Part shown: positions 55,017-63,643 of the stretch, one piece after another
Numbering within the stretch: the first letter of the stretch is position 1
Layout: every line of letters starts with the position of its first letter
NCBI GenBank assembly: GCA_002840975.1
Contig: PHDN01000002.1
Coordinates: 124,001 to 188,000, forward strand
Length of the DNA: 64,000 bases
Direction of reading: 5' to 3'
DNA from: Bacteroidetes bacterium HGW-Bacteroidetes-16
Lineage (GTDB): Bacteria; Bacteroidota; Bacteroidia; Bacteroidales; F082
Notes under the pieces: generated by a model
Seen by the model: the letters and a program-made list of their open reading frames with translations, nothing else
Databases searched by the model: none
What the model was told of the DNA's origin: nothing
Made by a program: the position numbers and the translations under genes

Positions 55017-55047
55017 CAAAGATACGGTTTCCTTGACATAAAGTCAA
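55017..55047 (-). promoter_or_regulatory. Promoter of queA
   Basis: Minus-strand TTG (55047-55045) and TATCTTTG (55024-55017) are 20 bases apart, matching the Bacteroidota consensus. The start codon is 56 bases downstream. Confidence 0.6.
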
Positions 55048-55095
55048 GTCAAGTAATGGTAAAAACCTATTTATCAATCAAATGGTTTGATATTT

Positions 55096-56094
55096 CTATG
55101 ATTTTCGGTAGATTTTATACCAGGTAAATGACGCCAGGGAACTTAGTATCAATACCAATAAAAACCAGCCGGTCAACTGCATCAAATGCTGTGTTTTAAA
55201 TAGGACAGTAGAGATATTTCCGATGATCAGCCACTGGAAAATATAAACCGAAGTTACCCTTCTTCCAAGCCATTCAATGAAATTTGTAGCCACATTATTG
55301 ACATGAAGTGTGATCTGGTGAAAGCAAATTAACCAGAAAAGCATAAAAAGGACAGTGAAACCAAAAAACAACATTCCATGATGATAGTATTGCTCCAGGT
55401 GTGAAGAAACGTCGATTCCATATCTTAAAGTAAAAACTAAAACAATGGCCGTTATAGCAATAATTGGCCATTTGAATTGATAATAGATTGTCTTCAGGTT
55501 TTCTTCGAGGAGATTGAAAAGAAGGCCTGCCAGGACATAGGCAAGCCAGGGAACAACCGGAAAATACGACCACCAGCTTTCCGAATAAAAATAAGCCCAA
55601 AAATACGCTGAAACGCCATCTGTGGTTGAGGGTTTAAACACTTCCGGTATCGCAATGGTAATGAATAATAGAGCCAACCATGGCCAGATTTTGTTTCGGA
55701 AGAAATGTTTTATCAATCCAATGATGATGACCGATAATCCGGCTAAAAAAAGAATGTCCACACCAAACAAGTATTCCCAGGGACTCAATTGAAATGCACC
55801 TGCGTAGATATGATAGAAAAGGTTGAGGTTAAGCCCGATATTCAATGCAAAGCCCCATATAATCAGTTTGAACCCTCGTTTAACGTCGAACAACAATCCT
55901 TTTGTCGAGAAAGCCAAAAAATAACCCATTACCGCCATAAACACAGGGGCAGCAGGTGGCCCGCCAAGGAATAGCAGGAGTTGCCCTAAAAAGCTGTCGT
56001 AAATTTCAGGTGTAGCAAAAAGTTCTACCAGATGAACCTGAATCATCAGGATTACAGCCATCCCTTTGAGTAAGTCGGCAGTTCGGATGCGCAT
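55096..56094 (-). CDS. DUF1624/acyltransferase-like polytopic membrane protein
   Basis: A 332-residue protein with about ten helices. The opening RTADLLKGMAVILMIQVHLVELF carries the pattern of DUF1624 (heparan-alpha-glucosaminide N-acetyltransferase-like) proteins, with a basic start, Leu-Lys-Gly and a helix-embedded His (His21). GGPPAAPVFMAVMGYFLAFS is also typical. It may acetylate an envelope sugar, but no substrate is evident. It begins 8 bases after the S46 peptidase gene ends, suggesting co-transcription. Confidence 0.8.
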   Translation of the reverse strand: MRIRTADLLKGMAVILMIQVHLVELFATPEIYDSFLGQLLLFLGGPPAAPVFMAVMGYFLAFSTKGLLFDVKRGFKLIIWGFALNIGLNLNLFYHIYAGAFQLSPWEYLFGVDILFLAGLSVIIIGLIKHFFRNKIWPWLALLFITIAIPEVFKPSTTDGVSAYFWAYFYSESWWSYFPVVPWLAYVLAGLLFNLLEENLKTIYYQFKWPIIAITAIVLVFTLRYGIDVSSHLEQYYHHGMLFFGFTVLFMLFWLICFHQITLHVNNVATNFIEWLGRRVTSVYIFQWLIIGNISTVLFKTQHLMQLTGWFLLVLILSSLASFTWYKIYRKS

Positions 56095-56102
56095 GTAGTT
56101 GA

Positions 56103-58328
56103 TTACTGAACAACAACGGGTTCAATGAAAGCCGCATTGGTGTTTACATCAATAACTTCATCTGCAGGCTCCGGTTTTTCACTTACCAGCGTCATTTCAT
56201 CAATCAGGTTTTTTGCACCGGCAAATTTATCGATGATGAACAACACATACCTGATATCCACATTGATGGTGCGTTGTAACTCGGGTTCAAAAGCAATGTC
56301 GCCACTCATGGCTTCCCAGTTGCCGTCAAAAGCAAGTCCGAGAAGTTCTCCATTTGCATTCATCACCGGACTTCCGGAATTTCCACCCGTAATATCGTGG
56401 TTGGTCAGGAAACAAACCTTCATCACCCCGTCATCACCATATGGGCCAAAATCCTTGGCTTGGTATAGTTCTTTGAGTTTGGCAGGAACAATAAATTCAA
56501 AATTATCGGGATCTTCTTTCTGCATGATGCCGTCCATGGTGGTGAAATATTCGAAGTGGATGGCATCGGCAGGATAGTAATCCTGAACGGTTCCGTAGGT
56601 TAAGCGCATGGTGAAGTTGGCATCCGGCGCGTAATTTGTTTCCGGGTTCATTTCGCGTAACCCGGCAATAAACAAGCGATTGCCTTTGGCCAGGTTGGCA
56701 TAGGCCTCATTTGTTTTGGCTGTCATGTTGCGATAATTGGCAAAAAATGCGTTAACGGCCTCAAAAGCAGGATCTTTATCCAGCACTTTTTTATTGGGTT
56801 TTGCTAAAAAAGCAGTTACCTTTTCTTTGCTGGCGAACATAGATTTAGCAAAAACATAGTCGGCATATTTGTTATAATCGCCTTTAAATTTCTTATCCAT
56901 CTTTAAAAGATAAGCAGGTTGTTGATCCAAAGGCACATTTTCATGGTACATGCGCATCATGGATGCAAGCAGGTTGCGGTCGATGGCATCGTTATAATCT
57001 TTGAAATATCCGTCTACACCTTCTTTTATTTGGTTTACGGCTTCCTGAATAGCAGCAGGATCTTCCTTTTTGGCATGAAGTAATTTAGCCAGTTTATTAA
57101 ACTTGTTGGCAGCTCCAAGGATTTCAGGTCCTCGATAAATGGCTTCCATAAAATAGTAACGTGCCGGAACATAACCCCCAATCACTTCGTAGGCATTGGC
57201 AATCAGTGTGAGGGCCTGACCATATTTTTCTTTTTCTAGTGGGTTGTGATTCAGCCAGTTTTCGAATTCAGCTTCCAGCTCTTGTTTTTGTCCCTTTACA
57301 TTCAGTCGTTTCAGCCCTTTGGTTTGTCCGATAAAATATTTCCAGTAATTGGCGGTACGTGCATATTTCGATGAATATTGTAACCTGACGGCCTCATTGG
57401 CATCCATCCCTTCGCGCATGAGGCGAAGTTTTTCGGCACGGATATCCACAATGGTAGGATTGGATAGGTTGATAGCCTGATCAACACCAAAGGACGACAG
57501 ATAACGGTCGGTACTACCCGGAAATCCCATAATCATGGCATAGTCACCCTGATCCACGCCGGCAATGTTGATTGGAAGGAAATGCTTTGGTTTCATGGGT
57601 ATGTTTTCTCCGGCATATTTAGCGGAAGTTCCATCGGGCGCTGTATACACGCGGAACATAGAAAAATCACCTGTATGACGGGGCCACATCCAATTGTCGG
57701 TATCGGCTCCGAATTTTCCAATAGATTCAGGAGGAGTACCTACCAATCGTATATCGTTATATACTTCATATACAAACAGGTAATATTCATTCCCACCGTA
57801 AAACGATTCCACAATTCCCCTGAACTTGGTGTCTTTGGTGGCTTCTTCAATAATAACCTTGTTGTTTGCATTGATCATGCTGTCGCGTCGGGTTTCGTTC
57901 AGGTCGTTGGTAAGTCCTTTCAGGCTTTCGGCAGTAACTTCTTTCATGTATTGAAGAAATTGTACTTTAAGTCCTTCAACAGGGATTTCTTCGTCTTTGT
58001 TCATGGCCCAGAAACCATTGTCCAGGTAGTTTTTTTCGGGTGTGCTCACTTGCTGAATGGAACCGTATCCACAGTGGTGGTTGGTCAGGATCAGACCTTC
58101 GGGGGATACAATTTCCCCGGTACATCCACCACCAAAAATGATGACTGCATCTTTCAAACTGGAATGGTTAATGCTGTAAATGTCTTCAGCCGAGAGTTTT
58201 AATCCCAGTTTTTGCATCTCAGCCATATTTTTATTGATTAACAGAGGTATCCACATGCCTTCATCGGCACGAGCCAAAGTGCTTATTCCCATGGAAATGG
58301 CCACTATGATAACGAGAATTTTTTTCAT
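56103..58328 (-). CDS. S46-family dipeptidyl-peptidase, DPP7-like
   Basis: A 741-residue periplasmic serine exopeptidase. The signal peptide ends LARA before DEGMW, the usual mature start. Catalytic His85 lies in LTNHHCGYG, the Asp region is DNWMWPRHTGDFS, and Ser651 is in GGNSGSPV. The residue 18 positions after the Ser is Gly669 (AFDGNWE). In characterised enzymes Gly here marks DPP7-type preference for hydrophobic P1 residues and Arg marks DPP11 acidic preference, so DPP7-like is inferred. It serves peptide nutrition in asaccharolytic or proteolytic members. It lies 20 bases after the manC-like gene. Confidence 0.92.
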   Translation of the reverse strand: MKKILVIIVAISMGISTLARADEGMWIPLLINKNMAEMQKLGLKLSAEDIYSINHSSLKDAVIIFGGGCTGEIVSPEGLILTNHHCGYGSIQQVSTPEKNYLDNGFWAMNKDEEIPVEGLKVQFLQYMKEVTAESLKGLTNDLNETRRDSMINANNKVIIEEATKDTKFRGIVESFYGGNEYYLFVYEVYNDIRLVGTPPESIGKFGADTDNWMWPRHTGDFSMFRVYTAPDGTSAKYAGENIPMKPKHFLPINIAGVDQGDYAMIMGFPGSTDRYLSSFGVDQAINLSNPTIVDIRAEKLRLMREGMDANEAVRLQYSSKYARTANYWKYFIGQTKGLKRLNVKGQKQELEAEFENWLNHNPLEKEKYGQALTLIANAYEVIGGYVPARYYFMEAIYRGPEILGAANKFNKLAKLLHAKKEDPAAIQEAVNQIKEGVDGYFKDYNDAIDRNLLASMMRMYHENVPLDQQPAYLLKMDKKFKGDYNKYADYVFAKSMFASKEKVTAFLAKPNKKVLDKDPAFEAVNAFFANYRNMTAKTNEAYANLAKGNRLFIAGLREMNPETNYAPDANFTMRLTYGTVQDYYPADAIHFEYFTTMDGIMQKEDPDNFEFIVPAKLKELYQAKDFGPYGDDGVMKVCFLTNHDITGGNSGSPVMNANGELLGLAFDGNWEAMSGDIAFEPELQRTINVDIRYVLFIIDKFAGAKNLIDEMTLVSEKPEPADEVIDVNTNAAFIEPVVVQ

Positions 58329-58348
58329 TATTTATTTAAGTTATTGAT

Positions 58349-59443
58349 TTAAACGTATTTTTCTCCTTTTTCCACTTTCACATCGGTAACGATCTGCCGG
58401 ATTTGCTGCTCATCTTCTTTGCGACAAATGAGCAGTGTATTGTCCTCTTCAACCACGATGTAATCACGAAGCCCTTGCAGCACCACCAGTTTGTCCTTGG
58501 GCATATTGACAATGCAATCTTTGGTATCGTAAAGCATTACCTGGTTGCCCACCACTGCATTTTGGTTGACATCTTTGTCCCGTATGGTATAAAGTGATCC
58601 CCAGGTTCCCAGATCCGACCAACCAAAATCCACCGCCAGTACATATACATTGGAAGCTTTTTCCATGATGCCGTAGTCGATGGAGATATTTTTACAAACC
58701 GCGTAGGTAGTTCGGATAAAGGCGGTTTCATCAGGCGTATTGTATTTGCCGACACCGGCAGCAAAAAGTGAATCTACCTCCTCGAGCAAGGTGGAAAAAG
58801 CAAACATGATGTTTTTTACCGACCAGATAAAAATGCCTGAATTCCAAAGAAAATCACCACTGGCTAAAAATGACTCGGCAATTTCAAGGTTGGGTTTTTC
58901 GGTAAAAGTCTTTACTTTGTGAAGCATGGGATTTTCCGGGTAAACCTGATCGTCCGTAAACTGAATATATCCGTATCCGGTATCGGGCCGGCTGGGCTGA
59001 ATACCCAGTGTTAACAGCCAATCGTTTTCTTTTGCTGCCTTAAGGGCGGTTTGTATATTGCGTACAAATTCTTCTTCTTTAAGAATAATATGGTCCGAAG
59101 GAGCCACTACCACCAACGCCTCTGGATTTAGTTCTTTGATTTTATAATTGGCATAGGCCACACATGGTGCGGTATTCCTACGTGCAGGTTCGCACAACAC
59201 CCGGTGTTCCGAAAGCGCAGGTAATTGTTCTAAAACCAGGTCTTTGTATATATCATTGGTAACCACAAAGATGTTTTCTGCGGGGCAGATTTGGGTAAAA
59301 CGCTCAAAGGTTAACTGGATGAGTGTTTTACCGACTCCCAGAATGTCGATAAATTGTTTTGGTCGCGAGGTCTTGCTCATGGGCCAGAAACGAGCTCCGA
59401 CGCCTCCCGCCATGATCACGCAATAATGATTCTTTTTTTCCAT
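58349..59443 (-). CDS. manC: Mannose-1-phosphate guanylyltransferase
   Basis: Makes GDP-mannose from GTP and mannose 1-phosphate for polysaccharide and lipid glycans. 364 residues from ATG 59443 (MEKKNHYCVIMAGG); the frame extends to 59485, but this start better fits the family. VIMAGGVGARFWPMSKTSRPKQF is the pyrophosphorylase signature (written here as residues 9-31), with APSDHIILKEEEF, FTEKPN, LWNSGIFIW and DFGWSDLGTW. It is the single-domain form without the isomerase half. It probably heads an operon with the S46 peptidase and DUF1624 genes. Confidence 0.93.
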   Translation of the reverse strand: MEKKNHYCVIMAGGVGARFWPMSKTSRPKQFIDILGVGKTLIQLTFERFTQICPAENIFVVTNDIYKDLVLEQLPALSEHRVLCEPARRNTAPCVAYANYKIKELNPEALVVVAPSDHIILKEEEFVRNIQTALKAAKENDWLLTLGIQPSRPDTGYGYIQFTDDQVYPENPMLHKVKTFTEKPNLEIAESFLASGDFLWNSGIFIWSVKNIMFAFSTLLEEVDSLFAAGVGKYNTPDETAFIRTTYAVCKNISIDYGIMEKASNVYVLAVDFGWSDLGTWGSLYTIRDKDVNQNAVVGNQVMLYDTKDCIVNMPKDKLVVLQGLRDYIVVEEDNTLLICRKEDEQQIRQIVTDVKVEKGEKYV

Positions 59444-59500
59444 TTCTTTTGGTTTGACGTGCTTTCCAATATATTGGTGAAGCATTATTTAAATCGTTTG

Positions 59501-59508
59501 CAAAAATA
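59501..59508 (-). promoter_or_regulatory. -7 box upstream of the mannose-1-phosphate guanylyltransferase gene
   Basis: Minus-strand TATTTTTG fits TAnnTTTG, 57 bases before ATG 59443. No TTG at the standard -33 spacing. Confidence 0.4.
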
Positions 59509-59696
59509 GTAAAGTCGTTGGTTTATTACTTGTTATTTACCCTTTTTTGAACCAGTTATCAAAACCTGAAGGCCGGTTATTATTGAATCTGTATTTTATG
59601 GATTTCCTTTTTTGTTTCCGGCCCAGTATAAACGCAGTAACGGATTAAAGAGTCGTAGTTTTTCAGTTATGAAGATACTATATTAAAAACAAAAAC

Positions 59697-59718
59697 GGTT
59701 CAATATTGCACTTGAACC
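59697..59718 (-). terminator. Terminator of the DJ-1/PfpI lipoprotein gene
   Basis: GGTTCAA and TTGAACC pair over 7 bases around an 8-base loop. On the minus strand this is followed by GTTTTTGTTTTTAATA, a strong U-tract. It is 33 bases past the stop at 59752. Confidence 0.75.
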
Positions 59719-59751
59719 ACTATTGCGTTTATAAATTGTTGTGTGTTGGCG

Positions 59752-60549
59752 CTATTTGACTTTTGAAATTTTTTTCAGCTCTGCTAAAGTTACTTTTCCA
59801 ACACCTTCTGCCGATTGAGGGTTTTGTCCTGTTACCAATCTTTGGTCAACCGTAACGTGCTTTTGCCAAAGTCCTGATTTTTCAAAAATGGCTCCACGTT
59901 CTTTTAGTTTACTTTCAAGAAGAAAAGGAACTACATTTTCCAATTTTACTGCTACTTCTTCTTCGTTAGTAAAGGCATTGACTTTTTTCCCGTCAACGAG
60001 ATATTTCCCATTGCTTAGTTTGATGTTTACAAGTCCTGCCGGACCGTGGCAAACAGCACTTACAACTCCGTTGTTTTCGTAAATTATTCTTGCTATTTCA
60101 GCAATTTCTATGTTATCCGCAAAATCCCACATTGTTCCGTGTCCACCTGCATAATGGATTGCAATGTAGTCATTTGGATTAATTTCAGATGGTTTTAGGG
60201 TATTTTCAATCTTATTTCGATAGGTAGCATTTTCCCAAAACATTTTATTGATTGGGTCGTCCATATTAAATCCATCAACAGGTGCTTTCCCGCCTTTTGG
60301 ACTTACAAAGTCAATTTCATAACCTGCGGAATGAAGTACTTCCCAAGGGTGTGATACTTCGCTTAAATAGTATCCTGTTTTTTCGCCTGTGTTGCCTTTT
60401 TGGTCGTGACTTGTAACCACGAATAGAATTTTCTTTTCCATTTTATTTTGATTATTAGTCTGGGCGATTGTCTTGTTGAAAGCGGTAAAAATGGTGCATC
60501 CAACAATAACCATTAAACCTACTGAAATTGTTTTGATTAACTTTCTCAT
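59752..60549 (-). CDS. Lipid-anchored DJ-1/PfpI (Hsp31-like) protein
   Basis: 265 residues. The signal segment MRKLIKTISVGLMVIVGC has a canonical lipobox (IVGC, Cys18), so a lipoprotein is likely; signal peptidase I cleavage near residue 29 is the alternative. The DJ-1/PfpI domain starts at about 39 (KKILFVVTSHD). YAGGHGTMWD and the nucleophile elbow AVCHGPAGL (Cys167, His168) follow. Relatives are glyoxalases/deglycases or Hsp31-type chaperones, normally cytoplasmic, so lipid anchoring is notable. Monocistronic, with a good terminator. Confidence 0.85.
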   Translation of the reverse strand: MRKLIKTISVGLMVIVGCTIFTAFNKTIAQTNNQNKMEKKILFVVTSHDQKGNTGEKTGYYLSEVSHPWEVLHSAGYEIDFVSPKGGKAPVDGFNMDDPINKMFWENATYRNKIENTLKPSEINPNDYIAIHYAGGHGTMWDFADNIEIAEIARIIYENNGVVSAVCHGPAGLVNIKLSNGKYLVDGKKVNAFTNEEEVAVKLENVVPFLLESKLKERGAIFEKSGLWQKHVTVDQRLVTGQNPQSAEGVGKVTLAELKKISKVK

Positions 60550-60748
60550 GATTTTTATTTTTATTTATTGTCAAGTTTCACCCAAGTAAACTACGTTATT
60601 GGGCGGGCAAGGTTGTTTATGGTAACTTGTGTTAATAATTTTAAAAAACAAAACTTTCTTTTAAATTCATCAGGTTTTTGTAAAAATATTTCTGGCCCTG
60701 CCGGATAATTGAATCTCCTACAGGGTAAATTTAATTTCGAGCCTTTTT

Positions 60749-61381
60749 TCACAGTGCAGGTGTGTTAATTTCTTTTTCCGGGAAAACAGGAGTCAGGGCA
60801 TGAACTAGATATGTTTTTTTGTTATTCATATTCATGCATTTATAACGGGTTCTTCTTTTTTCCCCTTTTTTGAAAACCATTCCGTTTTCGATCAAAAACA
60901 GGCTTCCTTCCGAGAGATCTTCCAGCAATGGGATTCGGAATCCGGTATCGTATTTCTTTAGCAAGCGTGAAAGCATTATTTCTGAGGTGCTGGCCGCTTT
61001 TGAATTGAGGATGCTTTTTTCGAGTTCCAGACGGATGTCATCAGGAAACGATCCTGTATGGATGATTTGTGTCATCAGATTCCGATAAGCAGCTTTCCAT
61101 TCTTTTCCATGTGGCTGGGCTTTTCGCTCATGTTTTTCCCAGGTGAGCAAATGCGCATATTCATGCACAAAAGTGATCAGAAATGAGTAAATGTTTAAAT
61201 TGTGATTTACGGAGATGCGGTGGTTGCCATGACGAATGGGAGGACGGTAGTCGCCCAGTTTGGAGCTGCGGTCCTTGCTGATGCGAAAATGCACCTTTTT
61301 ATGCTCGATCCACTCAACAATGGTGTCAATCGCTTGAACAGGAAAGTATTGGTCGAGTTTTTTTATGTCCTCAGGATGCAT
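60749..61381 (-). CDS. SprT-like zinc metalloprotease-domain protein
   Basis: A 210-residue cytoplasmic protein. HEYAH at 73-77 is the HExxH zinc motif, and the downstream HGKEW (His91) supplies the third ligand as in SprT/Spartan proteins. The C-terminal part (about 150-200) contains KGEKRRTRYKCMNMNNKKTY, which lacks the full zinc ribbon of Spartan. Relatives cleave DNA-protein crosslinks, though bacterial SprT roles are little known. It starts 14 bases after a 58-residue lipoprotein gene. Confidence 0.85.
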   Translation of the reverse strand: MHPEDIKKLDQYFPVQAIDTIVEWIEHKKVHFRISKDRSSKLGDYRPPIRHGNHRISVNHNLNIYSFLITFVHEYAHLLTWEKHERKAQPHGKEWKAAYRNLMTQIIHTGSFPDDIRLELEKSILNSKAASTSEIMLSRLLKKYDTGFRIPLLEDLSEGSLFLIENGMVFKKGEKRRTRYKCMNMNNKKTYLVHALTPVFPEKEINTPAL

Positions 61382-61395
61382 AGTAGATTGCTATA

Positions 61396-61572
61396 TCAGA
61401 CAAATGAGGCTGCTTTTGGTGTTGGTTGTATATTCAGAGGCAGATAACTCCAGCGCGGACAATCGCAGTCTTTTTTCGAGCGCTTGGGCGGACGGTATCC
61501 TGTTTTTTGTGTGGCACACGAAGCACTCAAAACAGCTATCACTACAATAGTAATCAAGAATCCTGGTTTCAT
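61396..61572 (-). CDS. Small lipoprotein of 58 residues
   Basis: A small gene read directly on the minus strand from ATG 61572 to TGA at 61396. The signal LITIVVIAVLSASC has a good lipobox (Cys19). The mature part of 40 residues starts CATQKTGYRPPKRSKKDCDC and continues PRWSYLPLNIQP. The DCDCP motif (Cys36, Cys38) is notable. A -7 box lies 27 bases upstream and the SprT-like gene follows within 14 bases. Small CAT-starting lipoproteins of this type are frequent in Bacteroidota. The function is unknown. Confidence 0.75.
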   Translation of the reverse strand: MKPGFLITIVVIAVLSASCATQKTGYRPPKRSKKDCDCPRWSYLPLNIQPTPKAASFV

Positions 61573-61599
61573 TTATCTTACCTGTTTACTAACCTGCGA

Positions 61600-61607
61600 C
61601 AAAGATA
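61600..61607 (-). promoter_or_regulatory. -7 box upstream of the small lipoprotein
   Basis: Minus-strand TATCTTTG fits TAnnTTTG, 27 bases from the start codon at 61572. It supports the small gene as real. Confidence 0.5.
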
Positions 61608-61621
61608 TACTCTTTTTTTGT

Positions 61622-62356
61622 TCATGAGGTTTCTATCGAGGGGTTTATCAGTCTGTCCGGAAAGGGAGATTGTGAAGCAATTTCCTGTTTGATTTTTTCC
61701 AGGGTCCAGGCGTTATCAACCGAAAAATCTCCAATCAGTGTGCGGCGCAAGGCGGTGAGGCAGGCTCCATTGTTTAAAGCTTTACCAAAATCGTATACCA
61801 AAGAACGGATATAAGTGCCTTTGCTGCAGTGTACCACGAAGTCGGCATCAGGTAAGTTGATGTTTAATACAGTGAACTGACGGATGGTCACCTGGCGCGA
61901 TTTCATGATTACTTCTTCATGATTACGGGCATACAAAAAGGCCCGTTTTCCGTCAATTTTTAAAGCTGAATAGATGGGTGGAATTTGCTGGATATCCCCG
62001 ATAAATGAAGATGTCGCCTGAATTAATTGTTCCGGTGTTAAACCGGAAATATCAAACGTCTGATCAATTTCGGTTTCTAAGTCGTAGGTTGGGGTTGTTG
62101 CACCCAATCTCATGCTTCCCTCATACACTTTGTCGAGTCCCTGATAGGTATCAATGTGTTTGGTTAATTTTCCGGTACAGACGATCAGTAAACCACTGGC
62201 CAAGGGATCAAGCGTTCCGGCATGGCCCACCTTTATATTTTTAATGTTATAGGCTCTTTTGATAAACGACCGCAAATGGTTTACCACATCAAACGATGTC
62301 CACTTCAGTGGTTTATCGATGAGCAAAACCTCTCCTTCTTCAAAATTGAACGTCAT
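61622..62356 (-). CDS. truB: tRNA pseudouridine(55) synthase TruB
   Basis: Isomerises U55 of tRNA to pseudouridine. 244 residues. LLIDKPLKWTSFDVVN and GHAGTLDPLASGLL carry the TruB signature, with Asp50 as the catalytic residue. YEGSMRLGATTPTYD and CSKGTYIRSLVYDFG are also typical. The start overlaps the uppP stop by one base (TAATG), so translation is coupled. The short C-terminus, without a PUA domain, is usual in Bacteroidota. Confidence 0.96.
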   Translation of the reverse strand: MTFNFEEGEVLLIDKPLKWTSFDVVNHLRSFIKRAYNIKNIKVGHAGTLDPLASGLLIVCTGKLTKHIDTYQGLDKVYEGSMRLGATTPTYDLETEIDQTFDISGLTPEQLIQATSSFIGDIQQIPPIYSALKIDGKRAFLYARNHEEVIMKSRQVTIRQFTVLNINLPDADFVVHCSKGTYIRSLVYDFGKALNNGACLTALRRTLIGDFSVDNAWTLEKIKQEIASQSPFPDRLINPSIETS

Positions 62357-63135
62357 TATGAAATGGTTAAGTCAACACCAACAAAATACAGTACCAATAT
62401 GATGACTCCGATCGCGATGCGGTAATATCCAAAAAGTTTAAATCCATGTTTGGTTAAAAAGGTGATAAACGATTTGATGGCTATGAGGGCAACAATAAAA
62501 GCCACCACGTTACCAAATATCAGGATATCAATGTTTTCGGTGGTGATGGAAGTGTAATTTTTAGTTAATTTATAACCCGATGCCGCAAACATGGTGGGAA
62601 CTGCCAGAAAAAAGGAAAACTCCGCGGCAGCTTTCCTGCTTAATTTCTGCGACATCCCGCCAATGATGGTAGCTGCCGAGCGCGATACACCCGGTATCAT
62701 GGCAATCACCTGAAACAAACCGATTTTTAAGGCGATGGGATAAGTAATTTCCTGATCGTCACTTACTTTATTGTACCACTTGTCGATAAACACCAGGACA
62801 ATTCCTCCAAGGATGAGTACCACGGCTACCACATACACACTTTCGAGTAACATGTCGATGTAATCGCTAAGCAATAAGCCAAAAACCGCGGCGGGTAAAA
62901 AAGCCACAAAGAGTTTATAATAAAATTTCATGGTTTGAAAAAACCGTTTCCAATACAGAACCAATACCGATAAGATGGCTCCAAACTGAATGTTGATGAT
63001 AAAAGCCTGAATAAAATCATTGCTTTTCATTCCCATGATGCCCTCTGCCAGGATCATATGACCAGTAGAGGATACGGGTAAAAATTCGGTGATACCTTCT
63101 ACAACGGCGAGAATAAATGCTTCGAACCAGGTCAT
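62356..63135 (-). CDS. uppP: Undecaprenyl-diphosphatase UppP (BacA)
   Basis: Recycles undecaprenyl pyrophosphate for peptidoglycan and polysaccharide lipid carriers at the inner membrane. 259 residues and about eight helices. [18 protein letters not shown] is the first signature (Glu/Ser/His region) and [14 protein letters not shown] the second, with the catalytic Arg. It lies between DUF3098 and truB, an order common in Bacteroidota. Confidence 0.96.
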   Translation of the reverse strand: MTWFEAFILAVVEGITEFLPVSSTGHMILAEGIMGMKSNDFIQAFIINIQFGAILSVLVLYWKRFFQTMKFYYKLFVAFLPAAVFGLLLSDYIDMLLESVYVVAVVLILGGIVLVFIDKWYNKVSDDQEITYPIALKIGLFQVIAMIPGVSRSAATIIGGMSQKLSRKAAAEFSFFLAVPTMFAASGYKLTKNYTSITTENIDILIFGNVVAFIVALIAIKSFITFLTKHGFKLFGYYRIAIGVIILVLYFVGVDLTIS

Positions 63136-63275
63136 AAATATAAATAGTTAGCTAACGGGGCAAGTGAGTAAACCATGTTGTTAAAGATAAAATGAACAGG
63201 ATCATCAATCAACTGAGCCATTCAAAGCGGTTGAATTGTTCTTGATGATCTCCACAAAGGCAAACCAGATGTGGG

Positions 63276-63539
63276 TCAGGCTTCTTGGGGGCGGTACATA
63301 ATCGCAACAATCTCAATTACATATCCCAACAATATCAGGATGGGGGAAAGGGTCAGCCTGCCAAAACTAAACAATCCTTCACTAAAAACATCGGGATCTT
63401 CTGAGCCTCCGCCAATCATCAGTAAGAATCCCAGCAGGAGCACAATAAGACCGGTAATTAACAATAGATAATTTACTTTTTGAAAAGCAAAACCCCGGAT
63501 TTCTTCTTTGTTGGTGTTTTTTTGCACATTCGTTGCCAT
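63276..63539 (-). CDS. DUF3098 membrane protein
   Basis: An 87-residue protein with a polar N-terminus and two helices (about 23-44 and 62-83). The pattern FAFQKVNYLLLITGLIVLLLGF and the SEDPDVF loop are the DUF3098 hallmarks. These genes usually lie next to ftsX and uppP in Bacteroidota, as here. The role is unknown. It has its own -7 box. The 140 bases between it and uppP show no gene. Confidence 0.9.
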   Translation of the reverse strand: MATNVQKNTNKEEIRGFAFQKVNYLLLITGLIVLLLGFLLMIGGGSEDPDVFSEGLFSFGRLTLSPILILLGYVIEIVAIMYRPQEA

Positions 63540-63555
63540 GGTATTATTTTTTTGT

Positions 63556-63563
63556 CAAAAATA
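63556..63563 (-). promoter_or_regulatory. -7 box upstream of the DUF3098 gene
   Basis: Minus-strand TATTTTTG fits TAnnTTTG, 16 bases from the start codon. No clear -33 TTG. Confidence 0.45.
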
Positions 63564-63643
63564 GCAGAAATAACTTTTCACCGTTTCTTCCCGGTCGATT
63601 TTACATAGAACCAGTTCATAAAGGTTGTTAAAAGACACTGTTG

